Assembly: GCF_000226565.1 (NCBI RefSeq)
Contig: NC_016041.1
Coordinates: forward strand, 3,224,001-3,288,000
DNA length: 64,000 nucleotides
From: Glaciecola nitratireducens FR1064
GTDB taxonomy: Bacteria > Pseudomonadota > Gammaproteobacteria > Enterobacterales > Alteromonadaceae
Reading direction: 5' to 3'
The notes beneath the pieces were generated by a model, which worked only from the letters and a program-made list of their open reading frames with translations, was not told the origin of the DNA and made no database searches. How positions within the stretch are numbered: position 1 is the stretch's first letter; every line of letters starts with the position of its first letter. The position numbers and the translations under genes are program-made. Shown here in pieces: positions 1-9,748 of this stretch.

Positions 1-1146
1 AGTGACAGACTTAACGATGCCAGCCAAATCTAGCGCAGCTTCAACGCCCGAGTTCCCACCGCCTATCACAGCAACGTCCTTACCCTTGTAAAAAGGCCCA
101 TCGCAGTGCGGGCAGTATGCCACACCGTTACCGATATTTTCTTTCTCACCCGGAACGCCTAGCTCTCTCCAATTCGCACCAGTCGCGATGATAATCGTTT
201 TAGTTTCAATCACTTCACCTGACGTCAGGGTCAAGGTTTTGATGTCACCTTTCTCAATTTTGTCCACACGTAAATGCTCACGGACGGTGACTTCATGAGC
301 TTTCAAATGCTCCACTAATGAAGTGGTTAACTGTGGACCCGTTGTTTTTGTGACTGAAATTAAGTTTTCAATACCCATAGTATCTTTAACCTGTCCACCA
401 AAACGATCTGCAACGATTGTCACTTTTAAACCTTTTCGCGCCGAATATATTGCAGCTGCAACGCCAGCAGGACCACCGCCAATAATCGTAACGTCTTGCA
501 TCGGAAGTTGCTCAGCAGCGTCGTTAGCCTCCAACATTTCGGGTTGTGCTTCTGTCAACTTATCAATTAATTTTGCTGTATCTATTTGACCCGTCGCAAA
601 TACTTTGCCGTTCATAAATACCGTCGGCACGCCTTGAATACCATTTTCTTCAACTAGATCTGGGTAAACGCTTCCATCGATCATTTCAGCTTCAATATTA
701 TCGTTCAATAAAGCAAACTGATTCATTGCTTGGACGACGTCAGGACATGCGTGACAGCTTAAGCTAACGTATACCTGAAATTTAAGTGGTTTCGTTACCT
801 TCTTGATCATATTCTGAATGCTTTCATTCAACTTGAGCTTCACGCCACCGGCTTGAAGTACCGCTAACACAAATGAGTTGAACTCATGTCCGCCTGGTAC
901 GCCAGAAAATGTAATACCGCTTGGCTTTCCGTTCACTTCTAAACCGAAGCTAACTGGGCTACGCAGACGAGCAGAGTCGTCACGCTCTTCAAGCGTAATT
1001 TTGTCTGAAATTGAAGAAAACTGAGTCAGCATTTCTTTCAGTTCAGCACGCTTTTCATGCTCTCCGGTTTGTAATACCAGGGTAACTGCATGTTTCATGT
1101 CTGCTGTATATTGCGCTAAAGCTTTTAAAATATCTGTTGTTAACAT
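1..1146 (-). CDS. ahpF: alkyl hydroperoxide reductase subunit F, 3' end missing
   Basis: Flavoprotein that passes electrons from NADH to the peroxiredoxin AhpC in the cytoplasm. The first 382 residues are present and the rest lies beyond the window edge. The N-terminal thioredoxin-fold domain carries a CHAC redox pair at residues 131 and 134. A GGGPAG dinucleotide-binding motif follows, then the thioredoxin-reductase-type pair in YCPHCDGPF (Cys345 and Cys348, the same numbers as in E. coli AhpF), then a second nucleotide-binding motif VIGGGNSGVEAA. The ATG at 1144-1146 is preceded by AAAGGA at good spacing. It lies downstream of ahpC on the same strand, 305 bases away and behind a hairpin, so it may be co-transcribed by read-through or have its own promoter. 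Confidence 0.95.
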   Translation of the reverse strand, partial: MLTTDILKALAQYTADMKHAVTLVLQTGEHEKRAELKEMLTQFSSISDKITLEERDDSARLRSPVSFGLEVNGKPSGITFSGVPGGHEFNSFVLAVLQAGGVKLKLNESIQNMIKKVTKPLKFQVYVSLSCHACPDVVQAMNQFALLNDNIEAEMIDGSVYPDLVEENGIQGVPTVFMNGKVFATGQIDTAKLIDKLTEAQPEMLEANDAAEQLPMQDVTIIGGGPAGVAAAIYSARKGLKVTIVADRFGGQVKDTMGIENLISVTKTTGPQLTTSLVEHLKAHEVTVREHLRVDKIEKGDIKTLTLTSGEVIETKTIIIATGANWRELGVPGEKENIGNGVAYCPHCDGPFYKGKDVAVIGGGNSGVEAALDLAGIVKSVT

Positions 1147-1404
1147 TGTTAGTTCCTTTCACTTTAATTGGGTTTCAGCAAAGGGTTTCACCATTTACTT
1201 ATAAGTTGTTTCATCAAAAAAAGACCGAAATAAAGCCGACTCAATGAATTTGAGCCTTGTATCAGCTATTTGGTATTTATCTAAATAAAGGGTGAAAGCC
1301 TTTGCTCTCAAGTTCTTTCTATCAATCTTTCGCTTTTTAGCATGTTGTCATCTCTAAAAGCAGTCTGTGCCGCGCTTTATGTTTATTTGTCGCGCCGCGC
1401 TTTG

Positions 1405-1433
1405 AAAATATTGGGGAGCGAGTGCTCCCCAAT
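1405..1433 (-). terminator. hairpin after ahpC, terminator or attenuator
   Basis: On the minus strand ATTGGGGAGC, a four-base loop and GCTCCCCAAT form a perfect 10-bp stem, followed by ATTTTC. It sits 19 bases past the ahpC stop codon and before ahpF. It probably ends most ahpC transcripts and lowers ahpF expression relative to ahpC; that role is inferred. Confidence 0.7.
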
Positions 1434-1451
1434 CATACTTGCTAACTGAGT

Positions 1452-2015
1452 TTAGATCTTACCAACAAGATCAAGACTTGGTGTTAACGTTGCTTGGCCT
1501 TGTTCCCATGCTGCTGGGCAAACTTCACCGTCATTGTTCGCAACATATTGTGCTGCTTTGACTTTACGTACCATGTCAGCTGCTGAACGACCGATACCTA
1601 GGTCATGAACTTCTTCAACTTTGATGATACCTTCAGGGTTCGCTAAGAATGTACCGCGCAATGCACGACCGTCTTCTTCAATCATAATGTCGAACGCGCG
1701 AGTCAGAGCGCCTGTCGAGTCAGCTAGCATTGGATACTTGATTTTGCCAATCGCTTCGCTTGTGTCGTGCCATGCTTTATGTACAAAGTGTGAGTCAGTT
1801 GATACAGAGTAAACTTCAACACCAAGACCTAATAGCTCTTCATGCTTTTTAGCCATATCTTCTAATTCAGTTGGACATACGAAAGTGAAATCGGCCGGAT
1901 AGAATACAAAGATAGACCACTTGCCTTTTACATCTTCGCTAGTAATAGTTTTGAACTCACCATCGTGGAAAGCTTCTACTTTAAAATCAGGGATTGATTT
2001 GTTAATCATTGTCAT
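1452..2015 (-). CDS. ahpC: alkyl hydroperoxide reductase subunit C (peroxiredoxin)
   Basis: Typical 2-Cys peroxiredoxin that reduces H2O2 and organic hydroperoxides and is recycled by AhpF. It has 187 residues, the same length as E. coli AhpC. The peroxidatic cysteine is Cys47 in FTFVCPTE and the resolving cysteine is Cys166 in GEVCPAAW. The C-terminal PSLDLVGKI is characteristic of the AhpC subfamily. AAAAGGAA lies seven bases before the first ATG; a second ATG two codons later is an alternative start. Peroxide control by OxyR would be usual for the family, but I found no convincing OxyR site upstream. Confidence 0.97.
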   Translation of the reverse strand: MTMINKSIPDFKVEAFHDGEFKTITSEDVKGKWSIFVFYPADFTFVCPTELEDMAKKHEELLGLGVEVYSVSTDSHFVHKAWHDTSEAIGKIKYPMLADSTGALTRAFDIMIEEDGRALRGTFLANPEGIIKVEEVHDLGIGRSAADMVRKVKAAQYVANNDGEVCPAAWEQGQATLTPSLDLVGKI

Positions 2016-2390
2016 GGTTTGATTCCTTTTAAGGTTGCTAAAATTAAGATTGCTAAATATCTTGCTAAAAACGCTTACCGTTTTGCTTGATATAAAGATA
2101 AGCGGTTTTGGTAAATAAATAAATTGAATAAAATCGATTCTCTTAACCAGTTAAATCGATTACATCTATGACTATCCATAAATGTATCCAAACACATCGG
2201 CAAAAAGATAAGAATCATGGGTATCTAATCAAGATTACTCATCCAACGAACTTTACCAGACGAGGTTTTTGTTCGGCAAACGCGATGTTGACTCAATAGT
2301 TACACCGCGAATTGCTATCCGGATCGATATTGTTGCGGGAGGGAAGTAATTCAAGGTTACAGTAAAATTTTTAAGCTAAAATAAGTCAAG
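2016..2390. other. intergenic region upstream of ahpC
   Basis: 375 bases between the ahpC start and the ygiF stop, AT-rich next to ahpC. It must contain the ahpC promoter. No gene, strong hairpin or clear operator was seen. Confidence 0.5.
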
Positions 2391-3881
2391 TTACCAATAG
2401 GTCTCAGCGCTCATTGCTACTTCTCGACTTTTCTCCATCACGGTGATAACACTACTTAGCTTATCATCAATCCAATCATCCAAGTCTTCAGCGTCTTCAA
2501 TATCAACTTCCTCGAGCGCACGGCGCAAAAACAACAGCGCTTTAACCTCATCAATCCCTTCAACTAAATCCAACCAAGGCGCTCTAAACTTTCCGCGGCT
2601 CTCTGCGAACAAACCTGCTAGTAAGAATCCGTTCAGCAATGTTTGGCGCAACAAAACCTCAAGCGCAATATATTTGGTATAGTCCATTTCAACTTTAGAC
2701 GGTAAGCTTTGCATAACGGTTTGCCAGCCCTGCGACAACCAACCTTTTGCATGTTTTAGCACTGGAATTTGATGACCTGTCGCTTGTGCTTGCCACGGCT
2801 TTTCAATAAGCAGCCTAGATGCACCTAACTGCACTTGACTGCTTTCCATCGAAACTAAGAGCTGTTCGGGTGATTGCACCGTTAGCAAGCCCTCGCGGCG
2901 CCCGTTCAAATAGCTCATTAACGCTTGATGTCTAGGTATACGGCGACTAAACGGCCCCTTATTAGAGCGCAGTTTACGAATGCACTGTAAGTCGTCTTGC
3001 CATGACCATTGATCCGACAAAACAAGCAGCTGTTTATGTAAGTTGAGCAATTCTTGACACTGCAACACGGGTAAATACAAAGACACACCTTGTAGCAGCA
3101 GCTGGACGCTTTGCGCGATTTCTTTGAGCGCATCGATATGCCCCGATTGCAAATACACGTATTCATGATGCTGCCAATGAGACAAAGCACATTCAATGGC
3201 CTTACATAAGGCATCTTCTGTGCTGTCTTCCTCATCTAAGTCTAAAAAGTTGGGAAGTAGAACTGTTTCTGCAACAGCGCCGTTCATTAGTTGATAGCCC
3301 CGCGCAGCTTTAGTGACGTTGCTCAATCGCACAGGTGTCACTTTGCTAATCTCATCGGCCAAGTCAAAGAGTGCCGTTGGCATGCCTGCTTTCAGTTCAA
3401 TCTCAATTTCTCCAATCGGTAATGTACCCAAGCTATGTTTAACTTCGCCGCTATCAAAAACGAGTTCAAGATGATTTTCGCCATCTATAATATCAAACGT
3501 AACGCGATGAAAATGGGTTGAAAACTGTACCTGTAGTTGACGGTTAACATCTTCGATATCGATATCATCAGCCCATATCTCGGAATCAAACTTTTCTAAG
3601 TCTGGATGAGCTTTGTCGAGATTAACGTTATATTCAGGACGTTGGTGTAAGCCACCTTCGACTTTTCCTTGGGTTTTTATTGTCTGCTCAATGTGATCGT
3701 TTACCCGTCTAATACGACAGCCCATTTTGCGTTTTCCCAAAAACTGCTCAGGCGTATCGTAGTAGTCGTTAAACACATCAAACGCGCTGCGCGTTACCTT
3801 ACCTTTTAACTTGGGCAATAATGTTTGTTCAAATGTGCTGAGGGCGTCTTGGTCTGCAACGAGTTTTAATTCAATTTCCAT
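2391..3881 (-). CDS. ygiF: CYTH and CHAD domain inorganic triphosphatase
   Basis: 496-residue protein resembling E. coli YgiF. The CYTH domain (roughly residues 1-200) begins with MEIELKL, the ExExK signature of triphosphate tunnel enzymes, and continues with basic and acidic strands such as CRIRRVN and IEIELK. A helical CHAD domain (roughly 230-490), a polyphosphate-binding fold, follows. The family hydrolyses tripolyphosphate with a divalent metal. The frame stays open upstream to a TTG at 3962, but I chose the ATG at 3881 because the CYTH signature starts there. It is divergent from ygiM, the arrangement also found in enterobacteria. Confidence 0.85.
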   Translation of the reverse strand: MEIELKLVADQDALSTFEQTLLPKLKGKVTRSAFDVFNDYYDTPEQFLGKRKMGCRIRRVNDHIEQTIKTQGKVEGGLHQRPEYNVNLDKAHPDLEKFDSEIWADDIDIEDVNRQLQVQFSTHFHRVTFDIIDGENHLELVFDSGEVKHSLGTLPIGEIEIELKAGMPTALFDLADEISKVTPVRLSNVTKAARGYQLMNGAVAETVLLPNFLDLDEEDSTEDALCKAIECALSHWQHHEYVYLQSGHIDALKEIAQSVQLLLQGVSLYLPVLQCQELLNLHKQLLVLSDQWSWQDDLQCIRKLRSNKGPFSRRIPRHQALMSYLNGRREGLLTVQSPEQLLVSMESSQVQLGASRLLIEKPWQAQATGHQIPVLKHAKGWLSQGWQTVMQSLPSKVEMDYTKYIALEVLLRQTLLNGFLLAGLFAESRGKFRAPWLDLVEGIDEVKALLFLRRALEEVDIEDAEDLDDWIDDKLSSVITVMEKSREVAMSAETYW

Positions 3882-4105
3882 GGTCTTAACTTGCCAATTA
3901 AACGGTCGTGTCGAATATTCCTGTACCATATCCTCGAATGCCTGCACGCGCAAACCTTTCAACGTTCAAACTAGCAAATAGCAGCGGCATCCCGGTACCT
4001 TATCAAAGATTGCCTTGTTATCGCTTCTAATACCAAATCTGGCCTTGTGAAATGGTGATAGAGGACCTAAAATCGCTGTCATCTTATTTTTTCACTGCAG
4101 ACGAT

Positions 4106-4720
4106 ATGCGTTTTTTGATTTTATTTTTTTCTATTACTTTATTTTATTCCTATGCAAACGCTCAATCTTCTTCACCAGATACAATAGCGCCCGATGAAGA
4201 TCGAGAAATTCGCTATATTTCAGACGAGTTATTTATCTTTTTGCATGCTGGTCCTGGTCGCGATTTTCGCATTATCGGGTCAATTAACGCAGGAACAACT
4301 ATCTCTCTTTTACAAGTAGATAGAGAGGCCGGTTATGCTCAGATACAAGATGATCGTGAGCGCACAGGCTGGGTTGAATCAAAGTTTGTAAGTCGCGACC
4401 CATCAAACAAAGTGGCACTTGCAGAAGCAAGCGAAAAGATGGAAACGCAACAAGAAGAAATGAGGGTGATGCAGGCGCGAATGAACACTGCTATCGACGA
4501 CTTTGCTAAATCTGAACAACAAAAGATCGCACTGAACAGAAACCTTACCAAAATCCTAGAACAAAATGCAGAATTAGAAAGACGCATTGCCCAAAAAGGA
4601 CGAAGCGACCAAATGCTGTGGTTTACTCGCGGCGCCATATTAGCCTTGATAAGCGTTGTTATTGGCTATTTATTAGGTTTATTTGGCCGCAAAAAAGGCA
4701 AATCAAATCCCTTGCTGTAA
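4106..4720 (+). CDS. ygiM: YgiM-type SH3-domain membrane protein (TIGR04211 family)
   Basis: About 204 residues. From the ATG at 4106 there is a signal peptide ending near YANAQ, a bacterial SH3 domain (LHAGPGRDFRIIGSINAG and TGWVESKFV), a coiled-coil stretch of about 80 residues rich in Glu, Gln and Lys, one transmembrane helix (ALISVVIGYLLGLFG) and a short basic tail. This matches E. coli YgiM in order and length. An in-frame ATG at 4052 would put 18 residues in front of the signal peptide, so the later start is preferred although neither has a strong ribosome site. The family's exact role is not established; the layout suggests an envelope protein with its SH3 domain in the periplasm. Confidence 0.8.
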   Translation: MRFLILFFSITLFYSYANAQSSSPDTIAPDEDREIRYISDELFIFLHAGPGRDFRIIGSINAGTTISLLQVDREAGYAQIQDDRERTGWVESKFVSRDPSNKVALAEASEKMETQQEEMRVMQARMNTAIDDFAKSEQQKIALNRNLTKILEQNAELERRIAQKGRSDQMLWFTRGAILALISVVIGYLLGLFGRKKGKSNPLL

Positions 4721-4797
4721 ATTATTGTCTTGTGCAAATTCGCCTTTCGCGACTTTAGCCCAGATCCAAGCCATGCAATCAATAAAAGGTCGATAAC

Positions 4798-5411
4798 ATG
4801 CTACTATTTTTGCTGATTATTAATATAGCAGGCACGGCTGCATTTGCCGTTTCTGGTGCCTTGTTAGCCGCTAAGAAAAAATGGATTGGGTAGGGTTTGT
4901 TTTTATCGGTAATGTGACCGGCATTGGCGGTGGCACGTTACGCGACGTAATACTGGACGTGCCGGTATTTTGGCTTGTCGATTGGTATTATGTCGTCATA
5001 TGCAGTGTGTCTGCTGTGATTACTTATTTCGCAACCCAACAAATATCCCGCAAATCAAATGCCTTACTATGGGCCGATGCGGTAGGTATGGCTTTGTTCA
5101 GTGTACTAGGTGCGGAGAAGGCGTTAAGGCTGGGCGCTGAAATTCCAGTTGCGGTCATTATGGGTGTCTTTAGTGCGTGTTTAGGCGGTATCGTTCGTGA
5201 CGTTATTTTGAATGATGTTCCCGTAGTCTTTCAAAAAGAAATTTATATTACTGCATCACTGTGCGGCGCAATTGCCTACTGCGTTTGTTTTGGTCTACTT
5301 GGCATTATCGGCATTTACGCCATCGGCATTGGTTGTGTTGTAGCATTTACTGTTCGTGCTATCGCTATTGTAACTAAGCTTTCAATGCCTGCGCACAAAG
5401 GCTTGGTCTGA
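4798..5411 (+). pseudogene. TRIC-family (YadS/YicG-like) membrane protein with an apparent frameshift
   Basis: The ATG at 4798, eight bases after AAAAGG, encodes a first helix ending ALLAAKKKWIG and stops at 4891-4893. The rest of the protein (176 residues, GIGGGTLRD and later GGIVRDVIL) continues to 5411 in the frame one base back. At the AAGAAAAAATGG junction (about 4873-4884) a one-base backward step gives AKKKMDWVGF, where family members have a similar Lys-Met-Asp segment. With that join the protein has the usual seven-helix TRIC length. The cause could be a real frameshift, an error in the A run, or ribosomal slippage. Bacterial TRIC homologues form trimeric cation channels; many of these proteins are uncharacterised. 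Confidence 0.75.
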
Positions 5412-5430
5412 GCTAGTCTACATCGGCCTC

Positions 5431-5466
5431 AAAAAAAAGCAGAACAGGCTGTCCTGTTCTGCTTTT
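5431..5466. terminator. bidirectional terminator between the TRIC gene and putA
   Basis: AAAAGCAGAACAGG and its exact complement CCTGTTCTGCTTTT flank a CTGT loop, a 14-bp stem with A residues on one side and T residues on the other. It lies between convergent genes and can serve both. Confidence 0.9.
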
Positions 5467-5538
5467 GATACCCCGTTTATATAAACCGATCTTCACCAAT
5501 GAGCCTTCATCAATTAGCTAAGCTAATCGAATCAAGCG

Positions 5539-8500
5539 TTATTCGTCGTCTTCCACCAAAGTCATTAATGACGTATTGCCACCAGATGCTGTCGTATCGA
5601 TGCTGATCGTCTTTTCGGTAACCAAACGTTGGATCAAATTGTCGTTATACTCAGCAGTAATTACCGGTAGTATTGCGCCCTGCCTTTCTGCTAATTTTGC
5701 AGAAATATACGCGCTTCTATCGGTCCGACTGTCAACAACCACACCCGCTAGTCCATCATTCATTAGCAATGCTTCTAAGTGACGTAAATTAGCAACTTGG
5801 AAAACGTGATTTGGTGCTCCTGTGCTAGCCAACTTATCTTTGAAGGTTAATGCTTCTTCATAAAACACGTCAGACACTACTGAAATAACGGGGTTACCAG
5901 TTGCCAAAGCAGTCACAATCGACAATACCCAATAAGAGAAGTTAACGTCTTTATCGGCGAAACAAACCAACACGCCTCGAGGCTCTAAGTGCAAGGTATT
6001 CGATTCACCAGTCGGCCCCGGCAACTGCATTGGTGAACGCAGTCTCCGCTCAATCGCAATCAACTGTGTTCTCGCTGTCGCCAGTGTTTTATTTAAATCA
6101 TCGGCAAGCTCTTCGACACTTTCAACATGAGCAATTTTTGCAAGCAATTGGCGCACAAACGAAATACGATCATTCAAAGGCGTTAAGCGCCACTGATTTT
6201 CGATTCCCATTGCCGACGACATTAGTTTATTAGCCTCGGTTACTGCGACTGAATCACTTTGAATAGCAACATCATCAGCATAATTTTCAACTTGTGACGC
6301 CTTTATGGGCGTCGCATTCTCTTTCATCAAGCGAGGCAGGTAGTTTGGACCGCCAGCTTTTGGACCCGTACCTGAAAGCCCTCGTCCACCAAATGGTTGT
6401 ACACCTACAATAGCGCCAATCATGTTGCGGTTAATGTAAACGTTACCTGCTCTTGAAAGACGCGCTAGCTCGTAAGCTCGTTCTTCAATGCGTGAGTGTA
6501 TGCCCATGGTTAAACCAAAACCGGTGCTGTTTATTCGATCGATCACTTTGCCGATTTCTTTACCTTTGAAACGGACTAAATGCACACAAGGACCGAAGAC
6601 CTCTTTTTTCAATACGTCAATGTTATCGATTTCAAAGAAATGGGGAGCAAAAAAGTTTCCATTTTCTTTAGGCAACTCACATTTGTGCAGTAATTTTCCA
6701 TGTTCCTTCATGTATTCAACGTGGTCGTTAAGTGTTTTTAATGCCTTTTCATCAATAACCGGTCCGATGTCACTCGACAAAAACGAAGGGTCACCTAGCG
6801 ATAACTCTTTCATAGCACCGATAATCATATCACTAACATCGTCCGCGATATCTTCCTGCACAAACAATACTCGTAAGGCAGAACAGCGCTGACCTGCACT
6901 TTGAAAACCTGAAGCAATAACGTCATCAACCACTTGCTCTGGAAGCGCAGTTGAGTCGACGATCATACAGTTTTGACCGCCCGTTTCTGCAATTAAAGGA
7001 ACTTGTTCTGTGCCGCGAGCAGCTAGTATTTGTGATATCAACGAGCCAGTTTGTGTTGAGCCTGTAAACATAACACATTGAATGCGCTCATCTGGCAACA
7101 GCACGTCACCGACGTCAGGACCTTTTGCAATCACCAAATTGACAGCATCTTCAGGTAGGCCGACAGATATCATCAACTCTAAAGCACGCTTTGCAATTAA
7201 GCTGGTTTGTTCTGCGGGTTTTGCAATAACGGTATTGCCCGTCACTAACGCAGCTGCCACTTGCCCCATGAAAATAGCGAGAGGGAAATTCCAAGGGCTA
7301 ATACATAGCACAACACCACGCGGCTTTAAGCGATCCTCAGGGTCAAGTCGTTTGGCCTCAACCGCATAATAGCGACAAAAATCGACCGCTTCGCGCACTT
7401 CATCAATGCTATCTAAGGTGACCTTTCCTGCCTCTTTTATACAAAGGCCTATTAGTTCGTCCATATGGCGTTCAAGAATGCCAGCGATGCGCATTAGCAA
7501 ATCCGCTCTTTCTTCAACGGGCTGCTGTGACCAAGTCTCAAATGCTGTTGTTGTGCGTTCAAGCATAGCCTGCATATCAGCTTTACAATGATACTGATGT
7601 ACGCCTACAATTTCGTCTAACTTAGAAGGGTTACGAACTATGATTTTATTCTCTGATTCTTGCACGTCTCCTAAGGCCTGAACGTGTCCTTCAAACCATT
7701 TTTCTAGGCGCAGAGATAAAGCTTGGGTGGCATTAACGTCATAGATATCGAAGCCACGTGAATTAGCTCTGTAAGGTGCGTACAGATCGACCGGCATAGA
7801 GATTTGCTTGTTCTCTCGAACTTGAAGACGCTGTGTGCGCTCAACCGGGTCCTCAAGCAATGACTCAACAGGCTGACTATCATCTACAATTGCGTTAACA
7901 AACGATGAGTTAGCACCATTTTCTAGTAAACGACGAACCAAATAAGCTAATAGGTCTTCATGAAAACCGACCGGGGCATAAACACGACACTGTATTTTGT
8001 CTTGAGTCACGACCTGATCGTATAATGAATCACCCATTCCATGTAAACACTGGAATTCGAAGCCTTCTTTGTCATCTCCTGCAAGCTCTATTATTACCGA
8101 GGCTGTGTAGGCATTATGCGTTGCAAACTGCGGGTATATGCTGTCGCGATAAGCCAACATTCTATTTGCACAGGCGTGAAAAGAAACATCGGTAGATGTT
8201 TTGCGAGTAAACACAGGAAAGTCTTCAAAACCACCCTGCTGAGTATGCTTTATTTCGGTATCCCAATAGGCACCTTTCACTAAGCGGACCATGATTTTGC
8301 GGCCTACTTTAAGGCTCAATTCTCGTAACCACTCGATAACAAAAATAGCGCGCTTTTGATATGCCTGCACCGCCAAACCAAAACCATCCCAACCGTCTAA
8401 ATCGGGATCGCTGTATACTTTCTCGATAATATCAAGCGATATATCAAGGCGCTCTGATTCTTCAGCGTCAACAGTTAACCCAATGTCATATTGCTTCGCC

Positions 8501-9339
8501 AGTAAACACAGCGCTTTCAACTTCGCAGGAATTTCATCCATTACGCGGTCGTATTTTGCGAAGTCATAGCGGGGGTGAATGGCTGAAAGCTTAACTGATA
8601 TTCCAGGGCTTCTGCGCGGCCCACGCCCTTTAGCCGCCTTACCTATTACTTTAATCGCTTGCTCATAAGCATTATAGTAATACGCAGCATCATCAGCTGT
8701 TCTCGCGCCCTCGCCTAGCATGTCATAAGAATACACGTAACCCTGCGTTTCTTTTTCAGCAGCTCTTTTCACAGCATCTTCAATATTTTCGCCCATGACG
8801 AACTGACGACCCATGACTTTCATCGCAATCTTCATTGCACGACGAATAACGGGTTCACCTAAGCGGCCCATGGTCTTTTTAAGCAATCCAAACTGTTCTG
8901 ATTTGCGTTTGTCTGCGTATTTTACCATGCTGCCCGTGAACAACAGTCCCCAAGCAGAGGCGTTAACAAATAGAGAGTCGCTGTTACCCAAGTGAGGCGT
9001 CCATTCTCCTTTTGAAAGCTTATCTCGAATAAGTTCTTCCTGAGTATGTTTGTCTGGCACGCGCAGCAAGGCTTCAGCCAAACACATTAAAACAACGCCT
9101 TCTGCTGTCGATAGTGAATATTCGTTCAATAGCGCATCAACCCCACCGTGACCCTCTTGCTCGCGGCGAATTTGTAACACCATGGTTCGAGCGCGCTCCC
9201 AAGCGCGTGAGCGAGCGGCCATATTTACCTCAGCTTCAGGAAGTATATGCTCAATAGCCTCCGATTCGCTGATTCGATAAAAATCACGTATTTTCTGACG
9301 GGTAGGACATGCATTACTGATACTATTGTTCACTAACAT
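5539..9339 (-). CDS. putA: bifunctional proline dehydrogenase / P5C dehydrogenase
   Basis: Oxidises proline to glutamate with FAD and NAD+. 1266 residues. The N-terminal helical region leads into a beta/alpha-barrel proline dehydrogenase domain (about 200-490) with VKLSAIHPRY, RLVKGAYWDTEIKH and HGMGDSLYDQV. The aldehyde dehydrogenase domain (about 560-1030) has the Glu in IAETGGQN and the catalytic Cys in GQRCSALRV. A C-terminal domain of about 200 residues follows, as in long PutA proteins. The ribbon-helix-helix DNA-binding segment of E. coli PutA is absent: the protein starts 80 or so residues later, so autorepression is not expected. The ATG has GAGG upstream. Confidence 0.96.
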   Translation of the reverse strand: MLVNNSISNACPTRQKIRDFYRISESEAIEHILPEAEVNMAARSRAWERARTMVLQIRREQEGHGGVDALLNEYSLSTAEGVVLMCLAEALLRVPDKHTQEELIRDKLSKGEWTPHLGNSDSLFVNASAWGLLFTGSMVKYADKRKSEQFGLLKKTMGRLGEPVIRRAMKIAMKVMGRQFVMGENIEDAVKRAAEKETQGYVYSYDMLGEGARTADDAAYYYNAYEQAIKVIGKAAKGRGPRRSPGISVKLSAIHPRYDFAKYDRVMDEIPAKLKALCLLAKQYDIGLTVDAEESERLDISLDIIEKVYSDPDLDGWDGFGLAVQAYQKRAIFVIEWLRELSLKVGRKIMVRLVKGAYWDTEIKHTQQGGFEDFPVFTRKTSTDVSFHACANRMLAYRDSIYPQFATHNAYTASVIIELAGDDKEGFEFQCLHGMGDSLYDQVVTQDKIQCRVYAPVGFHEDLLAYLVRRLLENGANSSFVNAIVDDSQPVESLLEDPVERTQRLQVRENKQISMPVDLYAPYRANSRGFDIYDVNATQALSLRLEKWFEGHVQALGDVQESENKIIVRNPSKLDEIVGVHQYHCKADMQAMLERTTTAFETWSQQPVEERADLLMRIAGILERHMDELIGLCIKEAGKVTLDSIDEVREAVDFCRYYAVEAKRLDPEDRLKPRGVVLCISPWNFPLAIFMGQVAAALVTGNTVIAKPAEQTSLIAKRALELMISVGLPEDAVNLVIAKGPDVGDVLLPDERIQCVMFTGSTQTGSLISQILAARGTEQVPLIAETGGQNCMIVDSTALPEQVVDDVIASGFQSAGQRCSALRVLFVQEDIADDVSDMIIGAMKELSLGDPSFLSSDIGPVIDEKALKTLNDHVEYMKEHGKLLHKCELPKENGNFFAPHFFEIDNIDVLKKEVFGPCVHLVRFKGKEIGKVIDRINSTGFGLTMGIHSRIEERAYELARLSRAGNVYINRNMIGAIVGVQPFGGRGLSGTGPKAGGPNYLPRLMKENATPIKASQVENYADDVAIQSDSVAVTEANKLMSSAMGIENQWRLTPLNDRISFVRQLLAKIAHVESVEELADDLNKTLATARTQLIAIERRLRSPMQLPGPTGESNTLHLEPRGVLVCFADKDVNFSYWVLSIVTALATGNPVISVVSDVFYEEALTFKDKLASTGAPNHVFQVANLRHLEALLMNDGLAGVVVDSRTDRSAYISAKLAERQGAILPVITAEYNDNLIQRLVTEKTISIDTTASGGNTSLMTLVEDDE

Positions 9340-9748
9340 TTAATCGCCTCACGGTTGTATTAGCGTCGTTTTTATTGCGCTAACCCTGCTAATTTTGTCT
9401 GTATTTTATCATGCTGTCGATGCACTTGCATTACAGCTTAAAAAGTGTTCGTAAGATAAGCTTTATCGAAGCGAAAAACTACCTTTGTAAACAAAAATTC
9501 CAGATGATTTCGTCAACTAATGTTTCAGGTTCTTATTCCCCTCTGTTATCAGCTTTATTTTTTAATAAAAAAGCACAAACAAAACCGCGTTTTCATTGGT
9601 TGTTGTAAGCTAATCAGCTATGATTGTTCAGAACGAAAATATAGAAGGTTGAGTAGCATGTGCCACGGCCTTTTTTCGTCATTCGTTTGCCTGCTAGCAA
9701 ACTGTGATATTCATCAGCGTTATTCATAAACACAATAAGGACTATTCC
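9340..9748. other. intergenic region between putA and the TIGR03545 gene
   Basis: 409 AT-rich bases separating divergent genes. Short open frames here have no family features. A small GATAA-GCT-TTATC palindrome lies near 9455-9467. Promoters for both neighbours must be here, but I could not assign them. Confidence 0.5.

Noticed and set aside
2155-2190. Possible OxyR site upstream of ahpC
   Set aside because: A CTAT with loosely spaced partners gives only about half of the expected ATAG/CTAT positions, no better than chance in AT-rich DNA.
9411-9729. Short frames between putA and the TIGR03545 gene
   Set aside because: They overlap each other in different frames and have no ribosome sites or motifs.
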